Assembly (NCBI RefSeq): GCF_013761175.1
Contig: NZ_JACDUR010000004.1
Coordinates: forward strand, 682,001 to 746,000
Reading direction: 5' to 3'
Source: Nonomuraea soli
Lineage (GTDB): Bacteria > Actinomycetota > Actinomycetes > Streptosporangiales > Streptosporangiaceae
DNA: 64,000 nucleotides
The first letter of the stretch is position 1, and the number at the start of each line of letters is the position of its first letter. A program made the position numbers and the translations under genes. Shown here piece by piece: positions 26,009 through 34,227 of the stretch. The notes beneath the pieces were generated by a model. It searched no databases, was not told the DNA's origin, and worked only from the letters and a program-made list of their open reading frames with translations.

Positions 26009-27604
26009 TCAGGATGTCGCGCCCGGTCGCCGAACGAAAGAGGTGAGTCCGATTTTCCGGACCGCGCGCCGCAGGACCGTGCGGTCACGTTTGACCGCCT
26101 CCCGCCGCCAGGCCTCCGCCTTGCCCTTCCAGCGTTCGGCGTCGCGGGCGCCCTTGGCGGCCTCGCGGCGCAGCTGCTGGGTCTCCGCCTGGAGAGCCGC
26201 GATGCGCTTGCGCAGCCGCAGCACCTCCTTGTCGACCGGCTCCGGCTGGGGCACGCGCCGCGGGTAGGTCGCGGGGCGCCGGGCGAAGCCGTACTGCCGG
26301 CCGTCGAGCCACTCGACGCCGAACAGCTCGTGCACCACGTCGTCGAGCGCCTCGTCCGGCGAGCCGACCCGGCGGGCGCGGGCGAACGCGGCGGTGCGCT
26401 CCAGCCTGACCGTCGTCACGCCGTGCTCGTTCTCCTCCAGCGCCAGGTTGAGCAGGCCACCGTCCCTGGCCTCCAGGTGCTGGACCAGGCCGGACACGGT
26501 GCCGTGCCCTGCCGTCCAGCCGGGCGGGCAGCGCAGGACGAACGGCGCGGAAGGCTCGAAAACCGTCGCCAGCCGTACCCGGGAGTCGTGCTCGAAGGCC
26601 GCGTACAGCAGCCGCAGGTCCAGCAGCGGCTCGTTCAGCGGGGAGCGGCGGCCCGCGGCCAGCGTGTCCCACGCCCCGACCACGGTGACCCGCAGGTCGG
26701 GCAGGTCGGAGGCGAGCAGCGCGTCCACGGCCGCGCGGGTGTCCTCGTACCCCTCGGCGACCACGACCGCGTCCACGTACGGCACCAGCCACTGCCGCCC
26801 GCGGTCGGTGCGCAGATACCTGCGGTACGGCACGCGGTCGGCGACATACGGGTCGTTGTGCCGCTTCATCGCGGGATAGTCGCGCATCGCGGTCGGCAGC
26901 CCGAGATGCCAGGCCCGCGCCTCGGGGTCCGGCACGAACACCGCCCCCGCCTGGGTCAGCCGGTAGCCAAGCTCGGTGTCCTCGGCCAGCACCAGCGAGG
27001 TGTCGAGGCCCCCGGCCTCCAGCAGGAACGCGCGACGGTAGGAGGCCGTCGCCCCCACGTGCACGTGCCCGGCCAGCGAGTTCGGCGCCGTCCGCAGGCC
27101 GTCGTGCGCCTCGATGATCGCCTCGGCCCAGTCGTGCCGCTGCCCGGCCAGGTCGAAGAACTCCTCGTACGGCTTGCGCAGCAGGTCCTCAGGCGAGGGC
27201 GGCCGCGAGGAGGTGAAGTCGATCCAGCCCAGCACCACCAGGTAGTCGGCCAGGTGGTGCCAGCGCATGTGCATGGCCACGTGCTCGGGCACCGGCACCA
27301 TGTCGGCGTCGAGGACGAGCACCACGTCGCCCGTGGCGGCCTCCACCCCGGCCTGCACCGCCCAGGCCCTGCCCCAGCCGCCCTCCGGCGCCCTGATGAT
27401 CTTCGGCGCCGTCAGCGGCACCGGGCTGCCGTCGTCCACGACGACGACGTCCATCAGGCCGGCCGGGTAGGTCTGCGCCGACAGCGCGGCCAGCGTGAGG
27501 TCAAGGGTGTCCTGGCAGCCGTGGGCAGGGATGACCACGGTCACCGTCAGCTCCTGCCGCGCCGGCGCCGGGGGCTGCCCGTAGTCGTTGTGCCTGATCC
27601 TCAC
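26009..27604 (-). CDS. family 2 glycosyltransferase with second GT-like domain and coiled-coil tail (paralogue A)
   Basis: A 531-residue cytoplasmic-side glycosyltransferase. The N-terminal signature (IRHNDYG...LTVTVVIPAH) leads into a GT2 domain with VVVVDDGS, the metal-binding LDADM near residue 97 and the acceptor-side LAEDTELGYR near 200. Residues 250-330 form a second Rossmann-like segment (VPYVDAVVVAEGYEDTRAAVDALL, VTVVGAWDTL) without catalytic acids. The C-terminal 70 residues are a Lys/Arg/Glu coiled coil ending in a basic, amphipathic tail. The GTG at 27604 overlaps the previous stop (GTGA). It belongs with three paralogues at 29603, 32605 and 34228. Donor and acceptor are unknown. 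Confidence 0.85.
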   Translation of the reverse strand: MRIRHNDYGQPPAPARQELTVTVVIPAHGCQDTLDLTLAALSAQTYPAGLMDVVVVDDGSPVPLTAPKIIRAPEGGWGRAWAVQAGVEAATGDVVLVLDADMVPVPEHVAMHMRWHHLADYLVVLGWIDFTSSRPPSPEDLLRKPYEEFFDLAGQRHDWAEAIIEAHDGLRTAPNSLAGHVHVGATASYRRAFLLEAGGLDTSLVLAEDTELGYRLTQAGAVFVPDPEARAWHLGLPTAMRDYPAMKRHNDPYVADRVPYRRYLRTDRGRQWLVPYVDAVVVAEGYEDTRAAVDALLASDLPDLRVTVVGAWDTLAAGRRSPLNEPLLDLRLLYAAFEHDSRVRLATVFEPSAPFVLRCPPGWTAGHGTVSGLVQHLEARDGGLLNLALEENEHGVTTVRLERTAAFARARRVGSPDEALDDVVHELFGVEWLDGRQYGFARRPATYPRRVPQPEPVDKEVLRLRKRIAALQAETQQLRREAAKGARDAERWKGKAEAWRREAVKRDRTVLRRAVRKIGLTSFVRRPGATS

Positions 27605-29565
27605 GTCAGCTCCATCAGCTCGCAGGGCCGGAATCCGCGCCACTGTCTCCGGTTGCGTTGCAGGAAGGTGCCGATGGGCTCCTGCCAGGTGTGGTTGGCC
27701 GCCGGTCCGCGGCGCAGGATGTAGCCCAGGCCGTGGGTGCGGTAGATCTGGCCGCCGGCCGCCTGCAGGGCCTCCTGGAACTGGGTGTCGACCGAGCGGC
27801 GCAGCGGGCGGAAGCCGCCGATCGCCTGGAAGGCCGAACGCTCGACCAGGATCGTGCCTCCCGCGACGAAGCTGGTGATCTGCTCGGTGACCTGGGTGCG
27901 GTGCACGGTCACGTCGATCGACGACAGGTAGACGAACTCCGGAACCGTGCCGACCACCTGCGCGCCCGAGTAGGCGTGCGCGAGCAGCAGGTCCGCCAGG
28001 AAGTCGGGGCCGTACCAGTCGTCGTCGTCCATCTTCAGCAGGAACGAGCCGGAGGCGCGGGCGGCGGCCTCGTTGAGGACCTCGCCGAAGATCGCCTCGC
28101 TCTCGAAGACGGTGACGGGATGGTCGAACCGCTTGAGCGCCTCCACCACCGACGGGTGCTCCTGGGAGACGCCGTGCAGGGCGAGGATCACCTCCAGCTG
28201 GACCCCGCGCTGGCGGGCGACCTGCTCCAGCGCGAAGCCGACCATCTCGGCGCGGCGGGTGCACAGGAGCACGGAGGTCAGCGGGGGCGTGGGAGCGGGG
28301 GCGCCGAGCTGCTCCCACCGGGCCGCCACGCCGTGGGTGCGCAGGGCCTCGCGGCGCAGCCGTACGCTGTGCTCTTCTCGCCGCAACTCGTCGGTGAGGG
28401 CGTCCGCGCCGTTGGCGGTGCCGTACGGGCCGGTCAGCAGCGCGGCCAGCGGCTCGCCCAGCCCGCCCGCCCAGCGCGGCACCTCCTGGGCCACCAGCGG
28501 CACTCCCGCGGCGGCCAGCCCCGCGACCACGCGGACCGCGGCGAGCGGCCCGGTGTGCGGGCTGCGGGCCGGAGGTACGGCGGAGCCGCCGCGATGCCAG
28601 TCGACCTCCACCCCGCGCAACGGCCGCAGCCGGGCGACGTCGGCGTCGGTCACGCCACCGGACTCGGCGAAGACCGCCACGGGCCTGCCGTCGAGCAGCA
28701 CCGTCCAGCGGCCCTCGACCTCGGCCAGCACGCCCGTGCCCTTCGACGGCGTGGTGACGAAGCCCATGGGATTGACCAGGCGCTCGTCCACCGGCGGGAT
28801 CATGGTCGGGTCGGTCAGCACCTCGGCCAGTTCCGTGCCGCCCGGCCTGCCCAGGCTCTCCCAGGTCGCCGCGGCGGTGGTGGGCCGGTCGATCGGCTCC
28901 TCGTCGCCCGCGAAGCCGGCGTCGAAGAAGCCGGTGTCGAAGCTGTCGACGGTGCGCAGCACCATGTCGCCCCCCGGTGCGCCGACGCGGTCGGGCACCG
29001 GCCCCGCGGGCTCGACGGGCGTGGCGTTCGGGTCGCCGGGCCGCCAGTCGGCCGCGCCCACTCCGGCCAGCGCGGCGGCGGGGGCGGCGATCACGTCGAG
29101 GCGGTGACCGGCGAAGGCGCGGGCGACGGCGGTCACGACGCGCCCGGCCGGGGTCGGCTTGGAGAAGGACGCCTCCACCAGCCACAGGCGGGGGCGGGGC
29201 TGGTGCACGCGCAGGTCGGTGAGGGCACGCCAGCGGTGGGCCGGGGTCGGCGTGGGCACCGGCGCCGGGTGCGAGGGCGGGGTGTCGAGGATCGCCACGA
29301 CCACCCTGGCGGTGTCGGGCAGCAGCTTGTGCAGGGTGGCGGCGCGGCGCAGGTCGGCGGGGGCGCCGGCGAGCACGAGCACCTCGGGGGCGGAGGCCGC
29401 GTCCAGGTCGAGCAGCTCGTGGTCGAGGTCGACGCCGCCGGGCGCGGCGTCGAGCCCGACGTGGAAGACCCGGGCCTTCGGCATGCTCGCGATGAGGTCG
29501 GCGGGTGTCATGCGGGCGTCGGGGCCGGCGGGCTTCGGGCGGATGGCGGGGTCGGCGGTCGTCAT
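27601..29565 (-). CDS. family 2 glycosyltransferase with long N-terminal extension
   Basis: A 654-residue protein. The C-terminal 250 residues are a GT2 catalytic domain with SVLLCTRR, an unusually acidic DDDDWY metal site near residue 511 (LLKMDDDDWYGPDFLADLL), EFVYLSSIDVTVHRT, FVAGGTILVERSAF and the closing GLGYILRRG. The first 350 residues are Ala/Val/Pro-rich with weak Rossmann-like character. They contain a region shared with the shorter homologue at 31559 (VTTPSKGTG..EV.G.W..). It is translationally coupled to the downstream glycosyltransferase A and lies 37 bases after gene B. The same pairing of a DDDDWY enzyme followed by an NDY-type enzyme occurs on the other strand at 31559-34215. 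Confidence 0.82.
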   Translation of the reverse strand: MTTADPAIRPKPAGPDARMTPADLIASMPKARVFHVGLDAAPGGVDLDHELLDLDAASAPEVLVLAGAPADLRRAATLHKLLPDTARVVVAILDTPPSHPAPVPTPTPAHRWRALTDLRVHQPRPRLWLVEASFSKPTPAGRVVTAVARAFAGHRLDVIAAPAAALAGVGAADWRPGDPNATPVEPAGPVPDRVGAPGGDMVLRTVDSFDTGFFDAGFAGDEEPIDRPTTAAATWESLGRPGGTELAEVLTDPTMIPPVDERLVNPMGFVTTPSKGTGVLAEVEGRWTVLLDGRPVAVFAESGGVTDADVARLRPLRGVEVDWHRGGSAVPPARSPHTGPLAAVRVVAGLAAAGVPLVAQEVPRWAGGLGEPLAALLTGPYGTANGADALTDELRREEHSVRLRREALRTHGVAARWEQLGAPAPTPPLTSVLLCTRRAEMVGFALEQVARQRGVQLEVILALHGVSQEHPSVVEALKRFDHPVTVFESEAIFGEVLNEAAARASGSFLLKMDDDDWYGPDFLADLLLAHAYSGAQVVGTVPEFVYLSSIDVTVHRTQVTEQITSFVAGGTILVERSAFQAIGGFRPLRRSVDTQFQEALQAAGGQIYRTHGLGYILRRGPAANHTWQEPIGTFLQRNRRQWRGFRPCELMELT

Positions 29566-29602
29566 GCCCGGCCCCTCGTGGCCCGCGCCTCGCGCCGGGC
29601 GC

Positions 29603-31018
29603 TCATCCGGCGCTCCGCAGGGCGCGCAGCAGGCCGCGGCGGCTCTTGGCGGCGGTGAGCGCCTCGATCTCGGCCTTCAACCGCTCGATCTCCCTGCCCC
29701 GGTCGGAGGCCAGGGCGCGCCACTTCGCCGCGTCGCCGCCGAGCGGCTCGGCGACGTCGCTGAAACCGCACTCGCCGCCGCCCACCCAGATCGATCCGGC
29801 CGTCTCGTGCACCAGGTCGTCGATGTCGCCTTCGTGGAAGCGGGCGCGTGAGAAGGCCGCGGTGCGCTCCAGGCGCGCCGCCACCACGCCGTCCTGCCCC
29901 TCGGCCAGGGCCACGCTGACCAGCCCGAGATCGTGCTTGATCAGCCGGGCGACGGTCTCGCCGCCGAGCGCCCATCCGGCGGGCACGGTCAGCAGGTAGG
30001 GGGCGGGGGCCGCGGAGAGCGGGGCCCTGGTGGCGAAGCCGACCCGGGGCTCGTGCGCGTACAGGTTGCGGACCAGCCGCAGGTCGAGCAGTGGATCGTC
30101 GAGGCTGGACCGGCGCTCCCCGGTCAGCGTGTCCCAGGGCCCGACGAGGGTGACCGCGATGTCGGGCAGCGACTGCGCCAGCGCCGAGTCCACGGTGGTC
30201 CTGGTCTCCTCGTAGCCGCCCACGGGCACCACGACCCGCACGTACGGCACCAGCCACTGACGGCGGGGGTGGTTGCGCAGCCAGCGCAGGTCGGGGATGA
30301 GATCGCCCAGGAAGGACCAGTTGTGCCGGTGCACCTCCTTCTCCCGGTTCATCACCGTGGAGGGCCCGTGGTGCCAGGCCCGCGCCTGCTCGTCGGCGAC
30401 GAACACCGCGCCCGCCTGGGCCAGCCGGTAACCCAGCTCGGTGTCCTCGGCCATGTTCAGCGTGACGTCGACGCCGCCTGCCGCCTCCAGCAGGCTCCGC
30501 CGCACCGAGGTCGTGGCCCCGGTGTGCAGCAGGTAGGCGCTGGAGCCCGCGTCCTTCAGCCGTCGCGTCTCCTCGAGCTGCCTGACCGTGTAGGCGCTGC
30601 GGGTCTCCTCGGGGGTGAGGAACACCAGGTCGCCGATGACGACGGCGTAGTCGAGCGCGTGGTGCCAGCGCATGTGGGCTTCGAGGTGGTCCTCGGCCAG
30701 GACCACGTCGGCGTCGAGCCAGTGGATCACCTGGCCCGTCGCGGCCCGTGCCCCGGCCTGCCGTGCCGCGCCCCGTCCCCATCCTTCGGCCGGCCGGACG
30801 AACCGGGCGTCGCCGGTCAGGGCCGGCGAGCTCCCGTCGTCGGCGACGATCACCTCGACCAGGTGGCGCGGATAGGTCTGCCGGTGCACGGCGGCGAGCG
30901 TGCGGTCCAGGTCGGCCTGGCAGTCACGGGCGGGGATGACGACCGACACGGTCAGCTCCGGCGTCCAGGAGCCGAGCTCGGGGACACGCAGCGCCCCGTA
31001 GTCGTTGCCGCGGATCAT
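29603..31018 (-). CDS. family 2 glycosyltransferase with second GT-like domain (paralogue B)
   Basis: A 471-residue paralogue of the proteins at 26009, 32605 and 34228. It shows the common N-terminus IRGNDYGALRVPELGSWTPE, the GT2 core with VSVVIPARD, VIVADDGSS, LDADVVLAEDH and AEDTELGYRLAQAGAVFV, and the inactive second segment (VPYVRVVVPVGGYEETRTTVDSAL, VTLVGPWDTL). It has a short coiled coil ending RGLLRALRSAG, which could be an amphipathic membrane-binding helix. The ATG overlaps the stop of the small membrane coiled-coil gene upstream, so the two are coupled. It is likely peripheral on the inner face of the membrane. Confidence 0.85.
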   Translation of the reverse strand: MIRGNDYGALRVPELGSWTPELTVSVVIPARDCQADLDRTLAAVHRQTYPRHLVEVIVADDGSSPALTGDARFVRPAEGWGRGAARQAGARAATGQVIHWLDADVVLAEDHLEAHMRWHHALDYAVVIGDLVFLTPEETRSAYTVRQLEETRRLKDAGSSAYLLHTGATTSVRRSLLEAAGGVDVTLNMAEDTELGYRLAQAGAVFVADEQARAWHHGPSTVMNREKEVHRHNWSFLGDLIPDLRWLRNHPRRQWLVPYVRVVVPVGGYEETRTTVDSALAQSLPDIAVTLVGPWDTLTGERRSSLDDPLLDLRLVRNLYAHEPRVGFATRAPLSAAPAPYLLTVPAGWALGGETVARLIKHDLGLVSVALAEGQDGVVAARLERTAAFSRARFHEGDIDDLVHETAGSIWVGGGECGFSDVAEPLGGDAAKWRALASDRGREIERLKAEIEALTAAKSRRGLLRALRSAG

Positions 31019-31377
31019 CGGGCCGCCTTCAGCAGGTTGCGCAGCTCCTCGGCCTGCGCCATGGCGTTGACCCTGTCCTCGCCCAGTGAGGCCAGGATGG
31101 CGGCGAGGTCCTCCTGACGCTGCGCCGAGCCGTCGTCGAGCTTGGCGGCCAGTGCCGCCACCTGCTGCTCGACCTTCTGCAGGGCCGCCTCGTGGCGCTT
31201 GACGCGCAGCTCGATGCGGTGCGCCTTGCCGTCCACGCGCCGGGCGATCATGACCAGGTAGGCCACACCCAGGAAGATCGCGGCCTCGCCGTACGAGAGC
31301 AGGTCGGTGAGGGCGGCCACCGCAGCTAGGGCGGCGGCGACGGCGGCGATCGCGGCCATGGCGCGGGGGGAGGGCAT
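31015..31377 (-). CDS. small membrane protein with coiled coil
   Basis: About 120 residues. Two hydrophobic segments near the N-terminus (AMAAIAAVAAALAAVAAL and AAIFLGVAYLVMIA) are followed by a cytoplasmic heptad-rich helix (HRIELRVKRHEAALQKVEQQ, then AALAAKL). I do not recognise a named family. DUF2304-type membrane proteins beside glycosyltransferases look similar. As first gene of the operon 31.4-23.7 kb it may anchor the coiled-coil-tailed glycosyltransferases to the membrane (inference). The start is uncertain: ATG 31377 has AGG ten bases upstream, while GTG 31383, ATG 31434 and TTG 31440 are in frame. Confidence 0.65.
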   Translation of the reverse strand: MPSPRAMAAIAAVAAALAAVAALTDLLSYGEAAIFLGVAYLVMIARRVDGKAHRIELRVKRHEAALQKVEQQVAALAAKLDDGSAQRQEDLAAILASLGEDRVNAMAQAEELRNLLKAAR

Positions 31378-31525
31378 CCGCACAGAGCCTTTCTGGTTAC
31401 GCAGCGTGAGCTGGCTGATGGATATTTCCACCATATGCAACTCAAACGGTGTCTTACCTCAGAAATCCCTGAGAGAGTCCTGTGCTTACTTTGCGGGCAA
31501 GCCTCGCAACTCGGTCAAGTCATCG

Positions 31526-31555
31526 TAAAGTAGGCGCGACCTACGCGATGAGGAG
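31526..31555 (+). promoter_or_regulatory. promoter, dyad and ribosome site of the rightward glycosyltransferase pair
   Basis: TAAAGT (31526-31531) is a fair -10. The dyad GTAGG-CGCGA-CCTAC (31530-31544) overlaps it and the expected transcription start, and GAGGAG (31550-31555) is the ribosome site of the gene at 31559. A dyad over a promoter start suggests a repressor site. Confidence 0.45.
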
Positions 31556-31558
31556 TCC

Positions 31559-32614
31559 ATGGGCGGTTTCGTGCGCACCCCTGAGAAGGGGATGGCCGAG
31601 GTGCGCTGGACCGGCGGAGTCTGGCGCCCCTCCGACGAGGACGTGCGCACCCTGCGCGGTCTGGAGATCGAGTGGCCGGAGGCGCGGGTGCCCCTCGACG
31701 GCCTGGCCCGGCTGGCCGCCTCGGGCGTGCCGCTCAGCGCGCAGCACGCCCCCTCCTGGGTGCCCGCCGGACTGGCCGCCGTCCTGACGGACCGGGCCTG
31801 GCTGGAGTGCGTGCCCGACGGCACCGCCCGCTGCGTGGCCGACCTGCGCCGCGAGGAGCACAGCGTGCGGTTGCGCCGCGCCGTGCTCCCGCTGCCCTCC
31901 CGCCCGTCGATCAGCATCGTGATGTCCACCATGCGCCCGTGGCTGGTCACCTCGGCTCTCGAGCAGATGGCCGCGCAGCGGCACGTCGAGGCCGAGATCG
32001 TGCTCGGCCTGCACGGCGTGCCCTTCGAGTCCGTACGGCAGGCGGTCGAGCGGTGCCCGCTGCCCGTCTCGTGGATCGAGGCCGACCAGGAGACGCCCTT
32101 CGGTGAGGTGCTCAACCAGGCCGTCGCGCGGGCCGCGGGCACCTATGTCGCCAAATGGGACGACGACGACTGGTACGGCGCCGAACACCTGGCCGACCTG
32201 CTGCGCGCCATGGACGCCAACGGAGCCGACGTGGTGGGAACCACGGGCGAGTTCTTCTACCTGGAACCGCTCGACGTGACCGTCAGGCGCACCCGCTTCG
32301 CCAGCGGCGCCGACTACCCGAGCGAGGTCTGGTCCGACCACGTCGCGGGCGGCACCATCTGCCTGGCCGCCGAGCGGCTGCGGGAGATCGGCGGGTTCCC
32401 CGCGCTTCCCCGCGCCGTCGACAAGCAGTTCCTCGCGGCCGCCACCGGCGCGGGCGCGCGGATCTACCGCACCCACGGACTCGGCTACATGCTGCGCCGC
32501 GCCTCCGGAACCCGGCACACCTGGCAACTGCCCCTGGCGCACTTCCTGCGCGTGCAGACCAGCCAGTGGCACGGCTTCCGCCCGAGCACGCTGATGGAGC
32601 GCTCATGCGCGTGA
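31559..32614 (+). CDS. family 2 glycosyltransferase (short homologue of the 27601-29565 enzyme)
   Basis: A 351-residue glycosyltransferase. It begins MGGFVRTPEKGMAEVRW, equivalent to about residue 270 of the 654-residue homologue on the opposite strand, and shares the later motifs LRREEHSVRLRR, VMSTMRPWLVTSALEQM, FGEVLNQAVARAAGTYVAKWDDDDWYG, EFFYLEPLDVTVRRT, HVAGGTI and GLGYMLRR. The DDDDWY near residue 202 is the expected metal and nucleotide-sugar site. It lacks the 270-residue N-terminal extension. The gene overlaps the next glycosyltransferase by 10 bases, repeating the gene pairing seen on the minus strand. Confidence 0.87.
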   Translation: MGGFVRTPEKGMAEVRWTGGVWRPSDEDVRTLRGLEIEWPEARVPLDGLARLAASGVPLSAQHAPSWVPAGLAAVLTDRAWLECVPDGTARCVADLRREEHSVRLRRAVLPLPSRPSISIVMSTMRPWLVTSALEQMAAQRHVEAEIVLGLHGVPFESVRQAVERCPLPVSWIEADQETPFGEVLNQAVARAAGTYVAKWDDDDWYGAEHLADLLRAMDANGADVVGTTGEFFYLEPLDVTVRRTRFASGADYPSEVWSDHVAGGTICLAAERLREIGGFPALPRAVDKQFLAAATGAGARIYRTHGLGYMLRRASGTRHTWQLPLAHFLRVQTSQWHGFRPSTLMERSCA

Positions 32615-34215
32615 AAGGCAACGACTACCGCGCCCTGCGCCCGCCGGCGGGCGACTGGACGCCGACGCTGAGGGTGAGCGTGATCATCCCGGCCTACGGC
32701 GGGCAGGACAAGCTCGACCTGGTGCTGGAGGCCCTGCGCAGGCAGACGTATCCGGCCGCCCTGACCGAGGTCGTCGTCGTCGACAACGGCAGCTCGCCCC
32801 CGCTGGAGGTGCCGTCGTGGGTGAAGGCGGTGCACTGCCCGCAGCCCGGCCGCGCCACCGCCCGCAACGCGGGACTCGCGGTCGCCTCCGGCGACGTCAT
32901 CCACTGGCTCGACTCCGACGTGCTGCTGCTGCCCGGCGCGCTGGAGGCGCACATGCGCTGGCACCACGCCGCGCCGTACCTCTCGGTCACCAGCATGATC
33001 CGCTTCACCTCCGCCCCGGTGCCCGCCGAGCTCCCGGACGACCTGGAAGCCGCCTTCGAGCCGGCGCAGCCGCACGGGTGGATCGTCGACCTGCTGGAAC
33101 GCACCGACGGGCTGGTCGGCGGCACCCAGCGGCCCTTCAGCCTGCACGTCGGCGGGGCGACCTCGGTCAACGCGGCGCTCGTCGCCGCCGCCGGGCCGAT
33201 GGACGAGGAGCTCATCCTCGGCCAGGACACCGAGATGGGTTACCGCCTGGCCCAGGCCGGCGCCGTGTTCGTGCCCGCGATGGACGCCCGCGCCTACCAT
33301 CTCGGGCCCACCATGCGCATGCGCGACAAGGCGCCCATCGACCGGGTGAGCCACGCCTTCGTGGCCGACCGCATCCCCACCTACCGGTGGCTGCGCTCGC
33401 ACCCGACCAGGCAGTGGAAGGTGCCGTACGTCGCGGCGGTGGTGCCGGCCGGTTCCTACGAGGAGACCCGCGCGACCGTCGACGCGCTGCTCGCCGGGAC
33501 GATCGCCGACGTGACGGTCCTGCTGACCGGGCCGTGGGGCACGCTGGAGCAGGAACGCCGGGCGCCGCTCAAGGATCCCCGCCTGGACCTGGTGCTGCTG
33601 CGCGGGCACTACGCCCACGACGGGCGGGTCCGGCTCGTCGAGGAGGCCGTCCACGATCCCGCCGTGCCGTACGTCCTGCGCCTGCCCGCCGGATGGGTGC
33701 CGGGCGCCGACACCGTCGCCCGGCTGCTCGACCTGGCCGGCGACGAGGGCTACGGACTGGTCAACGTGCTGCTGTCTGAGGATCCCGAGGTCAGGGCCCG
33801 GCTGGAGCAGGCGTCCGCGTTCGCCCGCGCGGCCATCGTGGCACGGCCGGGGGAAGCGCTCGACGACGCCGTCGACGACGTGTCCGGCGTGGGCTGGGCC
33901 GACGGGGAGAGCTACGGGTTCGGGCGCGAACCCCGGCAGACGCCCGGACGGCGCAGCGCCTACCGTGCCCGGCTGGAGGCACAACGCGAGGCGGCCAGGC
34001 ACGCCGCCGAGATCGCGCGGCTGACCGCCGAGATCGCGCGCCTGCGCGGCCAGGTCGACAAGTGGCGCACCGAGGCGTCCAGCTGGCGGCGCGCCTCCGT
34101 GGAACTGCGCCGTGAGGTGGGTGCGCTGCGGCGCCAGCTGGGTACGCTGCGGCGGCGCAGCTGGCGGAAGGTCGCCTCGTCCATCAAGCAGGTCGTGAAG
34201 AACCGCCTGCCGTAG
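32605..34215 (+). CDS. family 2 glycosyltransferase with second GT-like domain and coiled-coil tail (paralogue C)
   Basis: A 536-residue paralogue of A, B and D. The N-terminal signature is KGNDYRALRPPAGDWTPTLR. The GT2 core shows VSVIIPAYG, VVVVDNGSS, LDSDVLLLPG and LGQDTEMGYRLAQAGAVFV; the ED dyad of the paralogues is QD here, with the Asp kept. The inactive second segment is VPYVAAVVPAGSYEETRATVDALL and LLTGPWGTL. From about residue 450 a long coiled coil (EIARLTAEIARLRGQVDKWR) runs into a basic end, SIKQVVKNRLP. The ATG at 32605 lies inside the previous gene; GTG 32611 is an alternative. Convergent with gene D, 12 bases apart. Confidence 0.85.
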   Translation: MRVKGNDYRALRPPAGDWTPTLRVSVIIPAYGGQDKLDLVLEALRRQTYPAALTEVVVVDNGSSPPLEVPSWVKAVHCPQPGRATARNAGLAVASGDVIHWLDSDVLLLPGALEAHMRWHHAAPYLSVTSMIRFTSAPVPAELPDDLEAAFEPAQPHGWIVDLLERTDGLVGGTQRPFSLHVGGATSVNAALVAAAGPMDEELILGQDTEMGYRLAQAGAVFVPAMDARAYHLGPTMRMRDKAPIDRVSHAFVADRIPTYRWLRSHPTRQWKVPYVAAVVPAGSYEETRATVDALLAGTIADVTVLLTGPWGTLEQERRAPLKDPRLDLVLLRGHYAHDGRVRLVEEAVHDPAVPYVLRLPAGWVPGADTVARLLDLAGDEGYGLVNVLLSEDPEVRARLEQASAFARAAIVARPGEALDDAVDDVSGVGWADGESYGFGREPRQTPGRRSAYRARLEAQREAARHAAEIARLTAEIARLRGQVDKWRTEASSWRRASVELRREVGALRRQLGTLRRRSWRKVASSIKQVVKNRLP

Positions 34216-34227
34216 CCGCCCCGCCCC

